Source: Coriaria nepalensis (lineage: Eukaryota; Streptophyta; Magnoliopsida; Cucurbitales; Coriariaceae). From it: DNA of 64,000 bases. The stretch's first letter is position 1; every line of letters starts with the position of its first letter. The stretch is taken from contig CP114492.1 of assembly GCA_027186245.1 (NCBI GenBank), positions 5,220,501 to 5,284,500 on the forward strand, in the 5' to 3' direction. Positions 27,766 to 40,328 of the stretch are shown in pieces. The notes beneath the pieces are model-generated. The model did no database searches. It was not told the origin of the DNA and worked only from the letters and a program-made list of their open reading frames with translations. The translations under genes and the position numbers were made by a program.

Positions 27766-28229
27766 TGGTGAATGATGTGAAAAAAATATAAAAAAAAATA
27801 AATTAAATTTGCTAAAAAATAAGTCAAATAGGAATGATTGATCGGAATGCCAATTCGAAAGTTGATGAATCTTTACTTAACCAGAGCGGAATGCCATATT
27901 CAAAATATGACTTCTAAGTATCTTCAAGGAACCACTTCAAGATCTTGAGCTATATGCTATGTTTGTTAACCATCCAGATTTTTCGGTTTTCAGTCTCTAT
28001 TCTAGCATCAAGCTAGAATAAAATCAAGAGAAGGGAGGGAGATCTAAGAATCAAATGAGTGATTTATACCTAGCAATCTTTGCACAAGGAACCAAATAGT
28101 TCTTCACACCTTTCAAAGTAAAGCCATTAGCCACCACCAAGAAAAGTAATTGCCGCCGTTGTCGGTCTACCATCAGTCATCGCTGCCAGTTCTAACCCAT
28201 CACTTGATCTCTACCATGTATTCACATGG
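27766..28229. other. LTR-C-like start and unassigned DNA
   Basis: It begins with gaatgatgtgaaaaaaat at about 27771-27788, the same word that starts the LTR-C copy at 51650. Past 27850 I recognise no coding or structural feature. Confidence 0.4.
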
Positions 28230-29420
28230 ATAATAACTCTCAAGATTTTATCTAGATTCAATCTCAACACATGAGAAAGAATCATGAAAAGGAGATGGGG
28301 TTTTAGTCTTGAATACTTGAGAGAACGTTTTTCTCAAAATTCACTCGCTCTCTCAAATGTGGTTGACCAAGAAGGATTAAGGACCCTTAGGGCTTGCTTA
28401 TGTTCCTTTTATAAGGGACACACTCTCTTGGGCCAAGATGAAGTTGGGCCTCTAAGGCACAGTTCCCTTTTGTGCGAATGCTTGGGTTTCCTAGGTCCAT
28501 TTTGGTTCTTGATTTTTGAAAAATTAAAACAAACTATTATTTTAAATTAATGTCCAAATTTGATCAATAAAGTTTAAACTTTAATTTGGTTCATTAACAC
28601 TTTAATAATCGACCAAAATATTTTTATGTGTGACATATTAGGTTCCACATTACGTCGGTAGGTGAGCCCCAGAACAACTTGTGAATTTTATATATTGTAA
28701 TGAATGAACCATTTCGAACTTAAAAAGACTTTAAAGCTAAATAATTAATATGATCATTTTCTATTACTAATTAACTCAAACCACCAGACTCATATTGGCC
28801 TCTAGCAAGACATATGAGCTACCCATGTAATGAGAAGTATGAGGAATCTCAACAAGAACTATAGATGACTATTACCCTATCAAATAAATCCTTCCACCTA
28901 TTTATAGTTCCAAATAGTCCTAGGGTTTAGTTTAACTGTTAAACCATATTAGACTAACCCTATGAATGATATGATCCCTTATGAAACTAGACAACAAATT
29001 TATAGAAACTATTTTCATACCATACTACTTCGCACAAAGATTTTTTTCGTTGCATAAGGAATATCATTCATAGAAACTTCGCTCCAATATAGAAAACACA
29101 AGCATAAGGAATATTTCATCTTATCACCTTACAAACTTCCCGTATGAGAACACATGCCTAATAGTTTATCTTTAGTAACCTTTGGTTAGGGTCACATTGA
29201 ATGATATTAAAGTATGGTATCTCATACGTAAGTACTATTGGTGATCTCAGGTCTGAGGATCACAAGTAACTTAAAACCAAACAAGTCTCATTAACAGTTG
29301 ATATAATTATCAATGAGATTTGTCTAGTGATCCTGTTCAGTAATTAAGTCTATACTAATCACCTACATGCTTATGTTAGTGTTGATGTGAAAATTCTGCG
29401 AACACATGGTAAATGACAAA
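28230..29420 (-). mobile_element. Copia LTR (LTR-A family), minus orientation
   Basis: It is collinear with the minus LTR at 13143-14828. Both share cctaggtccattttggtt-type sequence near the leader, a tataaggga TATA region at about 28412, catattggcctctagcaag at about 28790, and tatctcatacgta near 29217. No pol of matching orientation is attached, so it is a solo or truncated LTR. Confidence 0.7.
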
Positions 29421-30660
29421 TTAGCACTACAAATCGCAATCATTCTATCCCAAAAGAATGTGTAGAATGTGGGCATGTTAAAAATAAGGATACTTCGAAG
29501 ATAAAAGAACGGTAATTTAAATTACAATAAAATAATGTATGGATAAATTAAGTATAGAAAGATACAATGCAATAAATAAAGTGCAAGTAAATTAAAGGCA
29601 AGATAAATAAAAAGTTCATTGATTTAAATGACAAGATAAAATAAAATTATTTCATTAAATTAAAGACACGTACCATAACAGAAATTGATCTAACTTAAAC
29701 TACAAAGCGGAAAAAGTAGGACCAAATGTTTAATAGGTTACAATTGTCTTGGACACTAAGTCTACTGAATGACAAATTAAAAAGAAGATTGCAAATTTTA
29801 TGTGAAGAGTTGAGGGTTTGAGCATGAAGAATGATCAATAAATCATACAAGCAAGAGGCCTACGAAGCAATAAGATAATCCATCAGAGGATTACCTTTAA
29901 GGTCTTAGGTTGAGATTGATAAACCGATATTTGGTTGATCGGTGGTGGTTGTGATGTCGAATTGGTTATTGCATTTGATGGATGAGTTAGTGCTGTTTCA
30001 TTTTACTCTTAGTGGAGGATCTTATTTATAGGAAAATAAGAGGGACCCGCTTCACCCTATGGGCAAGCATGCTTGCTTTTCTTGCGAGTCACTTTACTTA
30101 GTGAGCAAGGTGAAGAAGCTGTTGGAAAATACCTCTTCAAAACCTAGATTTTGCTATTTAGTAATTGAAAATTGACTATATTTGTGGAATGCCCATGGAT
30201 TTAATCAAGCATACCTTTCTCTTTGGCAATTAATTCTAAAATTCGCCGAAAGTCGCCTTGAGTTAGTCAAATATAACTTCTTTTCTAAAAGGCCCTTGGA
30301 CAAGTAAAAATGTCTTTCTATTTTTTTGGAAAATCTATAAAAATATCAAGAAGGACTAAAAGAAAAAGTGGAAATGTGGTTGCATGGCCAATTCGGCAAT
30401 GCGGCCACATGACCAGTCAGCCGACCATTGGCGACGGGTAATTACTAGTCTACCATGGTAGACAGGTCTAAGGGAGAAATGACCAAAATTGAGGCATAAT
30501 GTGGCCAAATTCATCTTTTGTTGGTTAATTTCATGTTTAAGCTTGTTTTCCATCATATATTCAATGACAAAAATGCTAATATTGGCATCAATAAATGTCA
30601 CCTATCATTCATCTTTTTGAGTAATCCGAACATATGAGGAATAAAGGACATGATGCCTTT
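29421..30660 (-). mobile_element. Gypsy-type LTR relative (LTR-C family), minus orientation
   Basis: Read on the minus strand, this resembles the LTR at 51641-52330. It has a gaagaatg/ttgaatgatg start region, a ttggccaattcggc/ggccgacc-rich patch, a tataaataagatcc TATA box near 30025-30035, and the cagaggattacc/gataatccatcagagg leader (29877-29896). The resemblance is by word order; limits are approximate. Confidence 0.5.
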
Positions 30661-31790
30661 ATTTATTCGACATTTCTTTTTCTTATTCAGTCATCCATAA
30701 TAGAAGATGTTTGAATCAATGTCAAGTGTTAGAGAGTGCCCATTCTAAGCTCTCATATCTTTAAGAAGCCCTACAAAAAAAATACCAATGATCCCCAATT
30801 ACATGCTTCTCCCTATTACCCTTCATCTAGCCTTTCTTCCTCTCTTGGCATAGATGAAGCTACTTGCAAGTTCAAAGGCTTGGATTTTGATCATACCTTG
30901 GAATGTTTGATCATTTACTTCATCATCTAATATCGCTCTCACATGGGAATCAATCCCTTTCACTCTGATGTTCCATCTATTCCTGATCAAGCTGTCAACT
31001 TTCTTACTTCAAGGCATAGCTTCCGTGTGCATAGACCCTACACTTGAAGATATTTTGATAGAGCTCAAAAATAAAGTCTATTCTGACCATATTTCTAACC
31101 AAGAAAGAATTAGACTTAGGAGGGTTACAGACAAAATCAAGCAGGTTACTAATTTACATAGGGAGGAGTCCAAAGGCAAAGTGGACGCTTTAAATATCTT
31201 GGCTAACTATGACGATCACTACCTTTGAAGTGGCTACTATTACCATATTACCGATTGAAGATACTAAGCTCAGAGCCAGTCTTCTGACCTTGACCAACAA
31301 CTTTCCTTATCCATCCAATAGGGCTTATACTAGTTATTCAAGTGAACCCATATAAGCAATTTTAGAGTGATCGATTGAGAGCATATTGCCTTCATAATGG
31401 TTCTTATCTGCAAATTTATGCTATATGTGGCTACTTACTATATTCCATTAAGGCGCTTCTTCCTATCTCTGTTGTCATTGCTCGAGGTACTCGCTTCTCG
31501 CTCGCCTCTTTCTTTCAGGGCTACTGCTAACTGAAGGGCATGCCACAACCGAAGAAAAGGTGAATCTGACAAAGATGACCCAACACATGGAGGAATTGGT
31601 CGATGAGGCTGACTTCACCCCAAGCCCATAGCATTCTACCAAATCGGGTTATCTTCCATGGCAGTCTGAGTTAACTGCCATCTGACATCATGGTTGTCCA
31701 TCTCCTTTAGAGAATAGACGAATCAAATGTCCAAACATCGGAAAGTGTGGCCTATATGATCGAATGCCTTTATATGCTGGGGTAAAAATG
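30661..31790 (+). other. Unrecognised coding-like region
   Basis: Two plus-strand open frames (30736-30930, 64 codons; 30968-31228, 86 codons) are followed by stop-broken text to about 31780. The second is rich in charged residues and reads like a helical segment, but I recognise no family. Lying between LTR copies, it may be gag of a degenerate gypsy element or captured host sequence. Confidence 0.3.
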
Positions 31791-31794
31791 TTTC

Positions 31795-32560
31795 GAATTA
31801 ATGTATATAATTCAGTAGAAGAAGTAATTTAAAGTTTTTGAATCTTATCCTAATTATGGGATAATTTCATACAACAATATTGATCTTGTAATGATTATAT
31901 ATCACATATATAACTACTTTACAGAAAATCACAATAAATCCATGTAATTAAATTCAAGTTTAGGTTAAAGGATTAACTTATCTTGACAAGCAAACTACTT
32001 AAAATCTCTCTTGCCAACCGATTATAAGGAAGAGAAAAGATGCCTATGTGTTTGTTCTCTATTATACTCCATACTATCCAGTTCGCTCAGTTTATTTTTT
32101 ACCTTGAGATTCAACTCATGAATCAAAAGGCTCGGGGAAAAGTATAATAAAATAACTATCTTTCTCACCCTAGATTTTAGCCAAGAGGAGCAGATTTGCA
32201 CTTGCAATTTTTGGCTACCCTAATAGTGTATTTATAATGAACCATTAGGTTTAAAGTTTCCTTATCATATTAGTTTTACTTGTACCATTATGTTTACTTA
32301 TAACATTAGGTTTCTATAAACTAGTTAAGGAAACAAAGGTCAAAACCCATATTTATGGCTGACCACTCTATGGGTATTAACCAACCCTTTGATTAATTTT
32401 ACCTATGAAAACTCAATTAACAAGTTAGCCCATTAACCCTTTAGTGTTTAATTGTTAATACGAACCTTGAGGACCCTTTTATAATTAAATAAAAGTTTAT
32501 TTGTAATTTATTAATTTAAAATTCAATTAATGCTACACTTTCTTATGCTCGTAGTACTAC
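31795..32560 (-). mobile_element. LTR-B copy, minus orientation
   Basis: It is collinear with 39893-40328: both run gaattaatg.atataat, ttggatcttatcctaattat, ttcatacaacaa, ccagttc.ctcagtttatttt and ccctaatagtgtatttataatg. It extends about 300 bp further than that copy. Read on the minus strand it has a TATA-like cattataaatacac and a U5-like end near 31795. Confidence 0.7.
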
Positions 32561-33259
32561 ATGATATTATATTTAACGAATTAAAATTGTTTTAAGATGT
32601 TCATGAATTAGAAGTATGTAATTGAAGTTGTTAAATGTATATGCATCATGATATGTATATATATGCTTGGTTGAATATGTTATCACATCATACTTAAGGA
32701 TACGAGATAGTGCATGCATAATATATATATGTGGTTGTTTTATGATGAGACCGAAATTCAAATACATCCTATGATTATTTTGCGCTAAAATTGGTCATGA
32801 AATTGTTTTGTGGCTTACCTTTCAAAAATTATAATATATATGATATTTGCATTAAATATAAGTTGGATAAAGACATGCGAGACTTATATTTGGTGTAAGT
32901 ATGCATAATTATTATCTTAGCATGAGATGCGTGACTGAGTAATGTGTCATTCTAGGCATGGACATGGACACATGGACGTACTAGTTTAACACTTTACATT
33001 TTACACGAATATTTGGGTTAAGCTTAACTAAGAAAATATAATTGGTTACGGATATGTGGGATTATAATATCCGATAGTTAGATCATTTTCCCACTAAGAA
33101 AAATCATTTTTCTCGTTTTATATTAAGGATGTAAATATAATTTTATAAAACAATAGTGGGACATATCAAAACTTTTATGTGACTTTTGAAATTTTTTGTA
33201 GCTATTATTCTATGCATATTTTCTTATATTGTTGTGTGTTATTTTTATGTATTTTATAG
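32561..33259. other. Leader-like AT-rich DNA ahead of copia gag
   Basis: No protein is recognised. It probably holds the decayed 5' LTR end and leader of the copia element that starts at about 33260. A short (TA)n patch lies near 32655. Confidence 0.35.
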
Positions 33260-34490
33260 TTTGCAATGTCTGAAAAATTGAAATTATACCTGAACAAAAA
33301 GAGTTAGTTGGAATAGCCAACTTTAGATACTAGAATAGAAATCTGAGAATTATTCTCAAATATGAGCATTTTTCTAATGTTTTGAATCAGCAAGTCATGC
33401 AAATCTCACCTAAGGGATCATCTACCGAAACAATGGTTGCATGGAATAAGTGGCTGGAGTGAGATAATGAGCTCTAAATACACTATGAGCCCATGTCGTT
33501 GATATTATTGTAACCTTAAAGCTATTTATGGTGAAGATACTCGCAACAAAAGTTATGAGATATGGAAGGCATTATTTTGGAGAAAGATGACTTAGGTCAC
33601 CTCTGTTAGTGGCCATATGCTGAAGATGATTGCTTATATTGAGCAACTTTAAAATCTAGGTTTGGTAATGGATTCTAAGTTGATCAATAACTTGGTGTTG
33701 CAATCACTTCTTAATTCATTTTCTCCATTTATGCTCTACTTCTATATGGATAAAATTGAACCTGAGCTATATGATTTGCATAAGATGCTATAAACGGTTG
33801 AGTCTATCAAGAAAGATAAACATGTGTTGCTTATGAAAAGTTCTTCTAGAAGGAAGGATAAGACTAAGCTTAAGAAGAGAGGCACAAAAAGGGTTCTCAA
33901 AATAAAGAAGGATGATGGAAAACCAAAGAAAGGACAAGAGGGAAAGTGTTTCCTCTATGGAGAATCTAGACATTGGAAGCAGAATTGCAAGGATTATCTT
34001 GCAACTCTGAAAAAGCATGGTGATACTGCTTCATGTATGTTCATGATTGAGTTTAACCTTTCTTGCATTGATCATTCTGTTTAGGTATTAAATACTGGTT
34101 GTGAATTTCATATTTGTAATAATATACAGAATCTAAAAAGTAGACAAATATTAAAAAAAAAAAAGAAGTCAACTTGGGAACTTATAGTTTAGTTTTGAGA
34201 TATTATTTCTATTTCTAGACTTTATGAAGAGGGCTTTGCCTTTTCCATCAAGAACAATATTTTAAGTTTACATTTAAATGGATTATTTTATGGAAGTGCT
34301 TCCTTAAATAATGGCATTTATGTCTTGAATTTAAACGATGAAATTTGTCTCAAAATTAAACAAGTCAAGAAAAGAAAGTTTAATGTGAATCAAACATATA
34401 TATGGCATTTTCGATTAGGTCATGCCAACAAAACAATGATTCATAAGTTGCATTAAGAATGAAGAGGATCCATGTGTGTACAAGAAAGGA
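33260..34490 (+). pseudogene. Ty1/copia gag to early pol remnant
   Basis: gag starts near ATGTCTGAAAAATTG at 33265. The family words NMSIFLMF, YIEQL and MDSKLINNLVLQSLLNSFSPF (33640-33740) lead into a lysine-rich block. A zinc knuckle at 33945-34000 reads KCFLYGESRHWKQNC, so the second Cys of CX2CX4HX4C is replaced by Tyr. LDTGC at 34090 is the protease region and WHFRLGHANKTMIHKL (34405-34455) the pre-integrase domain. A deletion then joins directly to NEEDPCVYKK of RT at 34457-34490. It is interrupted after that by 34491-36767 and resumes at 36768. Confidence 0.85.
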
Positions 34491-34780
34491 TATTAGACCT
34501 CAATATGGGAGAGAAGAAATTTTCTCAGTCTGGATCAAGAATCCAGACCGAATCCAGACCAAGAGATATTATATTAGACTTTAATTTGGGAAAGAAGAAA
34601 AGTCCTCATCCTTGATCGAGAACCCAAACTGATAGATAGTATATTAGACCTCGATCTGGGAAAGAAGAAAAGTCCCCAGTTTGGATCAAGAATCTAGACC
34701 AAGAGACATTATATTAGACCTCGGTCTGGGAAAGAAGAAAAGTCCTTAGTTTGGATTGAGAACCGAGACCAAGAGACAAG
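34491..34780. repeat. 70-bp tandem repeat, four units
   Basis: Units start tattagac at 34491, 34572, 34642 and 34712. The last three are 70 bp each and the first is 81 bp because aatccagacc is duplicated. Each carries gggaaagaagaaaagtcc and ccaagaga. It lies at the left edge of the insertion that splits the copia RT. Confidence 0.9.
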
Positions 34781-35803
34781 GTTTCAGTCTAGGAAGAGTA
34801 CTCAATCTGAAAGTGCTTCTGACATGTTGCGTATGGGTTGATGGGGTTTACGGGGTTTACGGGGTCGATGGCTCAACACCTCGATTCCTTAATTATGCAA
34901 AATACTACCTAGGTTCGACGGGTCTATGTATTTATGGGGTCAAGTCTGCTATTACAATAGTAGAATCCTAAATTAAGCTACCTAAAGTAAGGATTATGAC
35001 TCAAAAGAGAGATATGAGTGTAGTTTAGCAATTTTAGTTAATTAAATTACCTTGGACATCCTTATTAATTGTGTTGTACCTCTTTGCATGTTTTGATGCT
35101 TGTATCCATTGTATGAGCATCTTTCCAAGCAAGCTGGTGTCTGAACAGATTTGATCAGCTAAGGATGAACAATGAGTGATAATTATAACACGGTAGTTTT
35201 TAAATAGTTTTAAGTTACTAAAAGATGTTTATGTTATATTCAATGGGTTTTAAGTTATTTAAGAGATACTTTTGCCATTTCATGGCTTCTATGCTAAATA
35301 CTAATTTCTGAAAAGTTAGTCAAGGATTGTTTATGTTATTTCATGCCTTTTACCATATATGCTGATTCTTGTAAGTTAATGCATTTGAATGAGAATTTCA
35401 TGCTCTATATTTCATATATACTATTTTATGAATGTATGGATTTTATAAGTATATGCCTTATGGTTGGAAAATTATGTAATGTATGGATTTTGAAGTGCAT
35501 GAAGTTTGTCTGGGACCTCATTCCATCATTGGAGTTGCTGGGCTATGTGAGCATAGTAACCATGTTATGAATTATGACCATCTGCATGGTAGGACATGTT
35601 ATAGGGGGAATTGCTCCTTTAGGTATCGTCCCTGTAGGTGAAGGGATATAGCGGTGGCACGTTATCATAATGGCCCCTCATTTTTAAACTTCTTGTGAAG
35701 TGTTAATGGGAGAAAAGTGACACGGGGGCCACCTCTTGAATCCTAAGTGAGAGCAAGGTGCCATGTGGTCACCTCTTGTCTCTTACAATCATAGTTTTAT
35801 GAA

Positions 35804-35845
<42 letters not shown>

Positions 35846-36767
35846 GTATATATATGCTAATTTTTTAATGATATATATATATATATGTATATATGTGCTG
35901 ATTTTTTAATGATATAGATTCGCTGCCTTTTGATGATGTTTTTGGTTTTTGAAAACAAGGATAAATATGTTCAAATATATACTAAAAATCGAATTGCAAC
36001 TGATATATTTCAGCGGCTTTACTGCATAAATGCGAATCTATAATGCTTTATGGAAATGCTTGCTGAAACATTTTGAAGAGTGGCAATGTTACTCATTTTT
36101 ACCTCATACCTATGCTATTTTATGAAAGTGCACTTATGTCTTATTAGATGCGAACCTATAAACTGCACTGACTAGGTTTTATTGATTTTATAGAAAGTGT
36201 GCAAGTTTGACAGTTTTATCAAACTGCATGATTTGAAATCGTTTTGACGAGTTGCATCTTCATGGTTTTAAACTCATAACCTGTTACAATCATTACTAAC
36301 TGAGTTTTATACTCACTCCTCATTTTACTGAAAACCTTTCTAGATTACTGAAGGAATAGAGCCTTTGGGAGACCTGCTTGCTGGTTGCCAATAGACTTGG
36401 TAAAATTCTTCTTAGCGGACTATTATTTGAAGATAAACTTAGATACTTCACTATACAATTAGAAATTGTATAAAATACAATAGATATATAATATTGTATA
36501 CTTATGTTTTACTTCAACTGATAGGTTTTGCAATGGACCTTGTACACGGTTGCATGCTAGAGTTAGGCAATATAGATTTTGATTTTTTTTATGAACGGAA
36601 AATCTTGAGTTGAACATTTTCCACAGGTTATAATATATGGAAGTAAGTAAGAAAAGAGACTTGTGAGAGTTGCATGACCGTAGAGTTTTATATAAGGGTC
36701 TTCAAGCTATCTTCGATTACGTAATTCTCACACCGGTCACGAATTTGGTAAATCAGGTCATGACATA
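34781..36767 (+). mobile_element. Long LTR (LTR-D) inserted in copia RT
   Basis: About 2 kb of non-coding DNA separates NEEDPCVYKK from ILLIGNDVG of one copia RT. Its right end (cacgaatttggtaaatcagg...catgaca, to 36767) is repeated in reverse at 44456-44500. The 35640-35800 section (gccacctcttg words) is repeated in reverse at about 45180-45320. It therefore belongs to a repeat family, probably a long gypsy solo LTR. A (TA)n tract lies at 35806-35844. A target-site duplication was not found. Confidence 0.6.
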
Positions 36768-37743
36768 CTACTCATTGGGAATGATGTAGGAATATTATAG
36801 TCGATCAAGTTGTTGTTATCAAAAAACTTCTACATGAAAGATTTGGGTGAAGCAACCTATAATCTAGGAATAGAGACTTATAGAGATAGATCTTGAAAGC
36901 TACTAGGCTTGACCTAGTCGACATACATAGAAAAAGTGCTAAAATAGTTTAGCTCGAAAGATTCTAAGAGAGGACTCTTATCAATGAGTCATGGGTTCTA
37001 CCTCTCCAAGATTATATCTCCTAAGACATAATCGGAGAGGGATGAGATGAGTGGAGTACCTTATGCTTCAGCAATAGGATTCATCATGTACGCTATGTTA
37101 TGTATAAGGCCGAATGTTACCTATACTTCAAGTGTTACGAGCAAGTTTTAAGGTAATTCAGGACAAAAGCATTGGAATGTTGTCAAGAATATTCTTAAGT
37201 ACTTAAGAATGACTAAAGATATGTTTTTGATTTATGGAGGACCTTACTTGAAAATGAAGGGTTTCACAAACTCTAGTTTTCAATCATATGTTAATGACAG
37301 CAAATCAATTTTCATTTTCATTTTCACATTCAATGTTGCAATGCTTAGTTAGAAGAGTTCTAAATAGGAAACGACTGCAAATTATACTACTAAGGCCAAA
37401 TATATTGTAGCTTTAGAAGCAGCAAAAGTGGTAGTTTGGATGCAAAAGTTTATAACAAAACTTGGTGTGGTTCTAGTTAATCCCGTAGTAGTGTACTATG
37501 ATTACAACAGTGCAATAGTACAAGAAAAGGAACTAAGGTCACATCAGAAATCCAAACACATGATGTGACATTATCATCTCATCCAAGAGATAATTGGAAG
37601 AGAAGATGTAAACATAGAATGGGTTGACACAGATGACAACATAGCAGATCCATTAAGGCACGTTTCTAATGGAACTTCGATCACCATCTTGACAATATAG
37701 GAATTAGATTCAGAAATGATTGGCCTTAGTGCAAGTGGGAGAT
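36768..37743 (+). pseudogene. Ty1/copia RT-RNase H remnant
   Basis: This continues the copia element interrupted at 34490. It starts ILLIGNDVGIL, then LLSKNFYMKDLGEATYNLGI (about 36810-36880), KRGLLSMSHGFYLSKIISPK and YASAIGFIMYAM. RNase H text follows (KSIFIF, TTANYTTKAKYIVALEAAK, VVWMQKFITKLG, HLIQEIIGREDVNIEWVDT). It ends with a polypurine tract gcaagtgggaga at 37732-37742. Fewer stops than in the 14829-16925 copy suggest a somewhat younger copy. Confidence 0.9.
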
Positions 37744-38850
37744 TGAAAGTGTATACATGTTAAGCCAAACAGGTTTTGACCAGATGAAGCAAATAGCTTT
37801 ATGTGATACTATCGTTATGTAAAATTTGTAAGATAATGAACATAATAATTGATTGTCATTATGAAAGTTAGTTATTATTTGTCATGTTTATTAATTTTGT
37901 TGGAAATAATATTTTATGTTATATAAATACATATCATGATAAAGTCCAATGTCTTAAGTTATGCGCTTTGGAGACATTGATATAGATTTGAGAACCAAAT
38001 TGCTTCAAGCTTAAAGACACAAATTGTTCATCGTTATAAGATCTTAAGAATGGGCATTAATGATCTAGATAGACAATGACATAGTTCATCACCTAAAGTG
38101 TTTAGGTGGGTTGATCTTATGGTCATTGGTGTTAGTGGAACATCATGATAATTATGTGGGTGCTTAGTAGCGACTAAGGGTACTGAATGTGATACTAAGA
38201 TAATTCTCAATGGTAATTAATGTAATTGTTAATGAGAATTATCTAATGACTATATTACGGGTGGTCCTTAAACATGATATCGATATGGTATCTTATCTGC
38301 CGGGTTTCATGCTTTGACATCATTCTAATTAGCCCTAGCCAAGGGTGAACATGGGGTGAAACATTTGGTGTGAAATGTTGTACATGAAAGTTGTGAGTGA
38401 GAATCCATCGCTTGCATATTGAGAAATAGATCTTATGAAATATATTCTTCATAGAACAAAGAATCTTTGCAAAGTAGTATAGTAAGAAAAATGTTTTAGT
38501 AAATCCATCGTCAATGTTCATTAAAGAGATAATGGTTCGTATGATTTATCTATTAAGGTTTAACAGTTAAACTATGCCCTAATACATTGGATATTGGCGA
38601 GGTGGAAAGATCATTAACTGTAAATATACTATAGTCAAATAGGTTTTTTTAAAAGATGGTACTTCTCATATTCCGGGTTGTCTTGACATTTTGGTAAAAG
38701 TCAATATCGACTTGGAAGTGTAGGTTATTTAATCATGAGATGATTAATTTAACTATTTAATTTAAAAGATGTAAATTAATTTTAAAACAAAATTAATTAT
38801 GAATTAAATAAATTCACAAAGTATTGTGAAATCCTCCTACCTGTGTGATG
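37744..38850 (+). mobile_element. 3' LTR of copia element (LTR-A)
   Basis: It starts TGAAAGTGTATACATG right after the polypurine tract and carries the LTR-A words (gacatcattctaattagccctagccaaggg; gcttttaacagtt-type sequence; taacagttaaactatgccctaa at 38560). The end is approximate. Confidence 0.75.
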
Positions 38851-39892
38851 TAGATCTGATAGTAACTCATAACTTCGTTTAGATTTGTCGGAGAAAAGAG
38901 AAAAACGGACCGTTTCAATTTTAGGGGTAAAATGATAATTTGACTTATAATTCGACTATAATGGCAAAATAGTAATTATTAATCTGTGAAATTTAATATT
39001 GTGCAGTATTGCTAGTACAACTAAGTATTAAAATATTATTCATACATTATTGTTATTTTATATTTTGATGCATGACAATGCTACGTTCATGGAAATCCAA
39101 ACAAGTCTTTAGATCAAATTTATTCTAGTCAACTTTTTTTAGTATATTTTAATTATTCTAAACATGAGAAAATATTAAAATCCTCCTCCTTAACTCTTTA
39201 AGGCTGTTAGCCAAATATATCAACTTTCCATAATTGGAAAGTTTCCTAATCGAGTAACTTTTTGAACGAAAAATATTATTTTAGAAAATTTCCTATTTTA
39301 GACCTGTTTCTAGAATTAGAAAACATCTCGAAATAAAAATTTCAATCACATTAAATTCACCATAAATTATTTTTAAGAGAATTTAATCGATTTTATGTTT
39401 GATATAATAGTAAAATACATATAAAAAATTTATATTCTTCCACTTATCAAATATTTATCAAATACTTAATCCAATCATTAATTACATAATAAAATCATAT
39501 TTTAATTAATTAAAATCAAAGATTAGATCTTACTTGATTTTAGGGGGAAAAAAGCATTAAAAAAATATCCTAATCCAATTAGGATTTTTTTGCGAAACTA
39601 TCAGGCCGCCATCCCTAAGGGCAGCAGCGTCACGATTGCTTCTACCACACCGCTGCCCAGTACTAGGGCTCGCTGTTAGGAGGGCAGTGCCGCCACTACT
39701 CTAACCAGCAATGACAGTTTGTCCGTACAACAGCCCGTTTAATAATCTTTCCCAATTTTCCTAAGATTTCATTAGAAAAACATACATGGAAACAAAGAAC
39801 ATCCAAGAACAAGATCAATACATCAAATTAGAGCAAACATCACACGCTTTCCGGTATAACCTATGCTTTGATACCATTGTTAGGAATTGATG
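38851..39892. other. Degenerate LTR or leader DNA with a PBS-like site
   Basis: AT-rich to 39590, then a GC-richer patch at 39600-39730 that resembles a copia leader. At 39862-39880, ctatgctttgataccat is the complement of a tRNA-Met-type primer site (ATGGTATCAAAGC). It abuts LTR-B and shows that this LTR belonged to a minus-oriented element. Confidence 0.5.
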
Positions 39893-40328
39893 CATATAAT
39901 GCATTGAAAGTAGTAATTTAAAATTTTTGGATCTTATCCTAATTATAGCATAATTCCATACAACATGATTGATCATACAATCATTATATATGACATATAT
40001 AATTACTTTACATAAAATGACAGTAAATCCCGTGTAATTAAATTCAAGTTTAGGATAAAGGGTTACCTTTGATGAGCAAACTACTTAAATCGTCCTCTAA
40101 TTGTAATCCATACGATCCAGTTCACTCAGTTTATTTTATACCTTGAGATTAAACTTAGGAATCAAAATGCTTGGGGAAAAGGATGAGAAAAATCCTCTCT
40201 TTCTCACTCTAGATTTCAACCAAGAGGTGGGGATTTGCACTTGTGACTTTTGGCCACCCTAATAGTGTATTTATAATGCAGCATTAGGTCTAAAGTTTCC
40301 TAATCATACTAGGTTTAGTTGTAGTTAT
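39893..40328 (-). mobile_element. LTR-B copy, minus orientation, truncated
   Basis: Minus-strand LTR ending ...cctaacA next to the PBS-like site. It matches 31795-32275 over about 430 bp and is cut at 40328, where gypsy protease text begins abruptly. A third, plus-oriented copy is at 55570-56100. Confidence 0.75.

Noticed and set aside
33824..34084. 86-codon lysine-rich frame as a host zinc-knuckle gene
   Set aside because: It is the end of copia gag: flanking gag and protease text is collinear, and the knuckle has lost a Cys.
34481..36780. Target-site duplication for the LTR-D insertion
   Set aside because: I compared the bases left of 34491 and right of 36767 and found no convincing 5-bp match.
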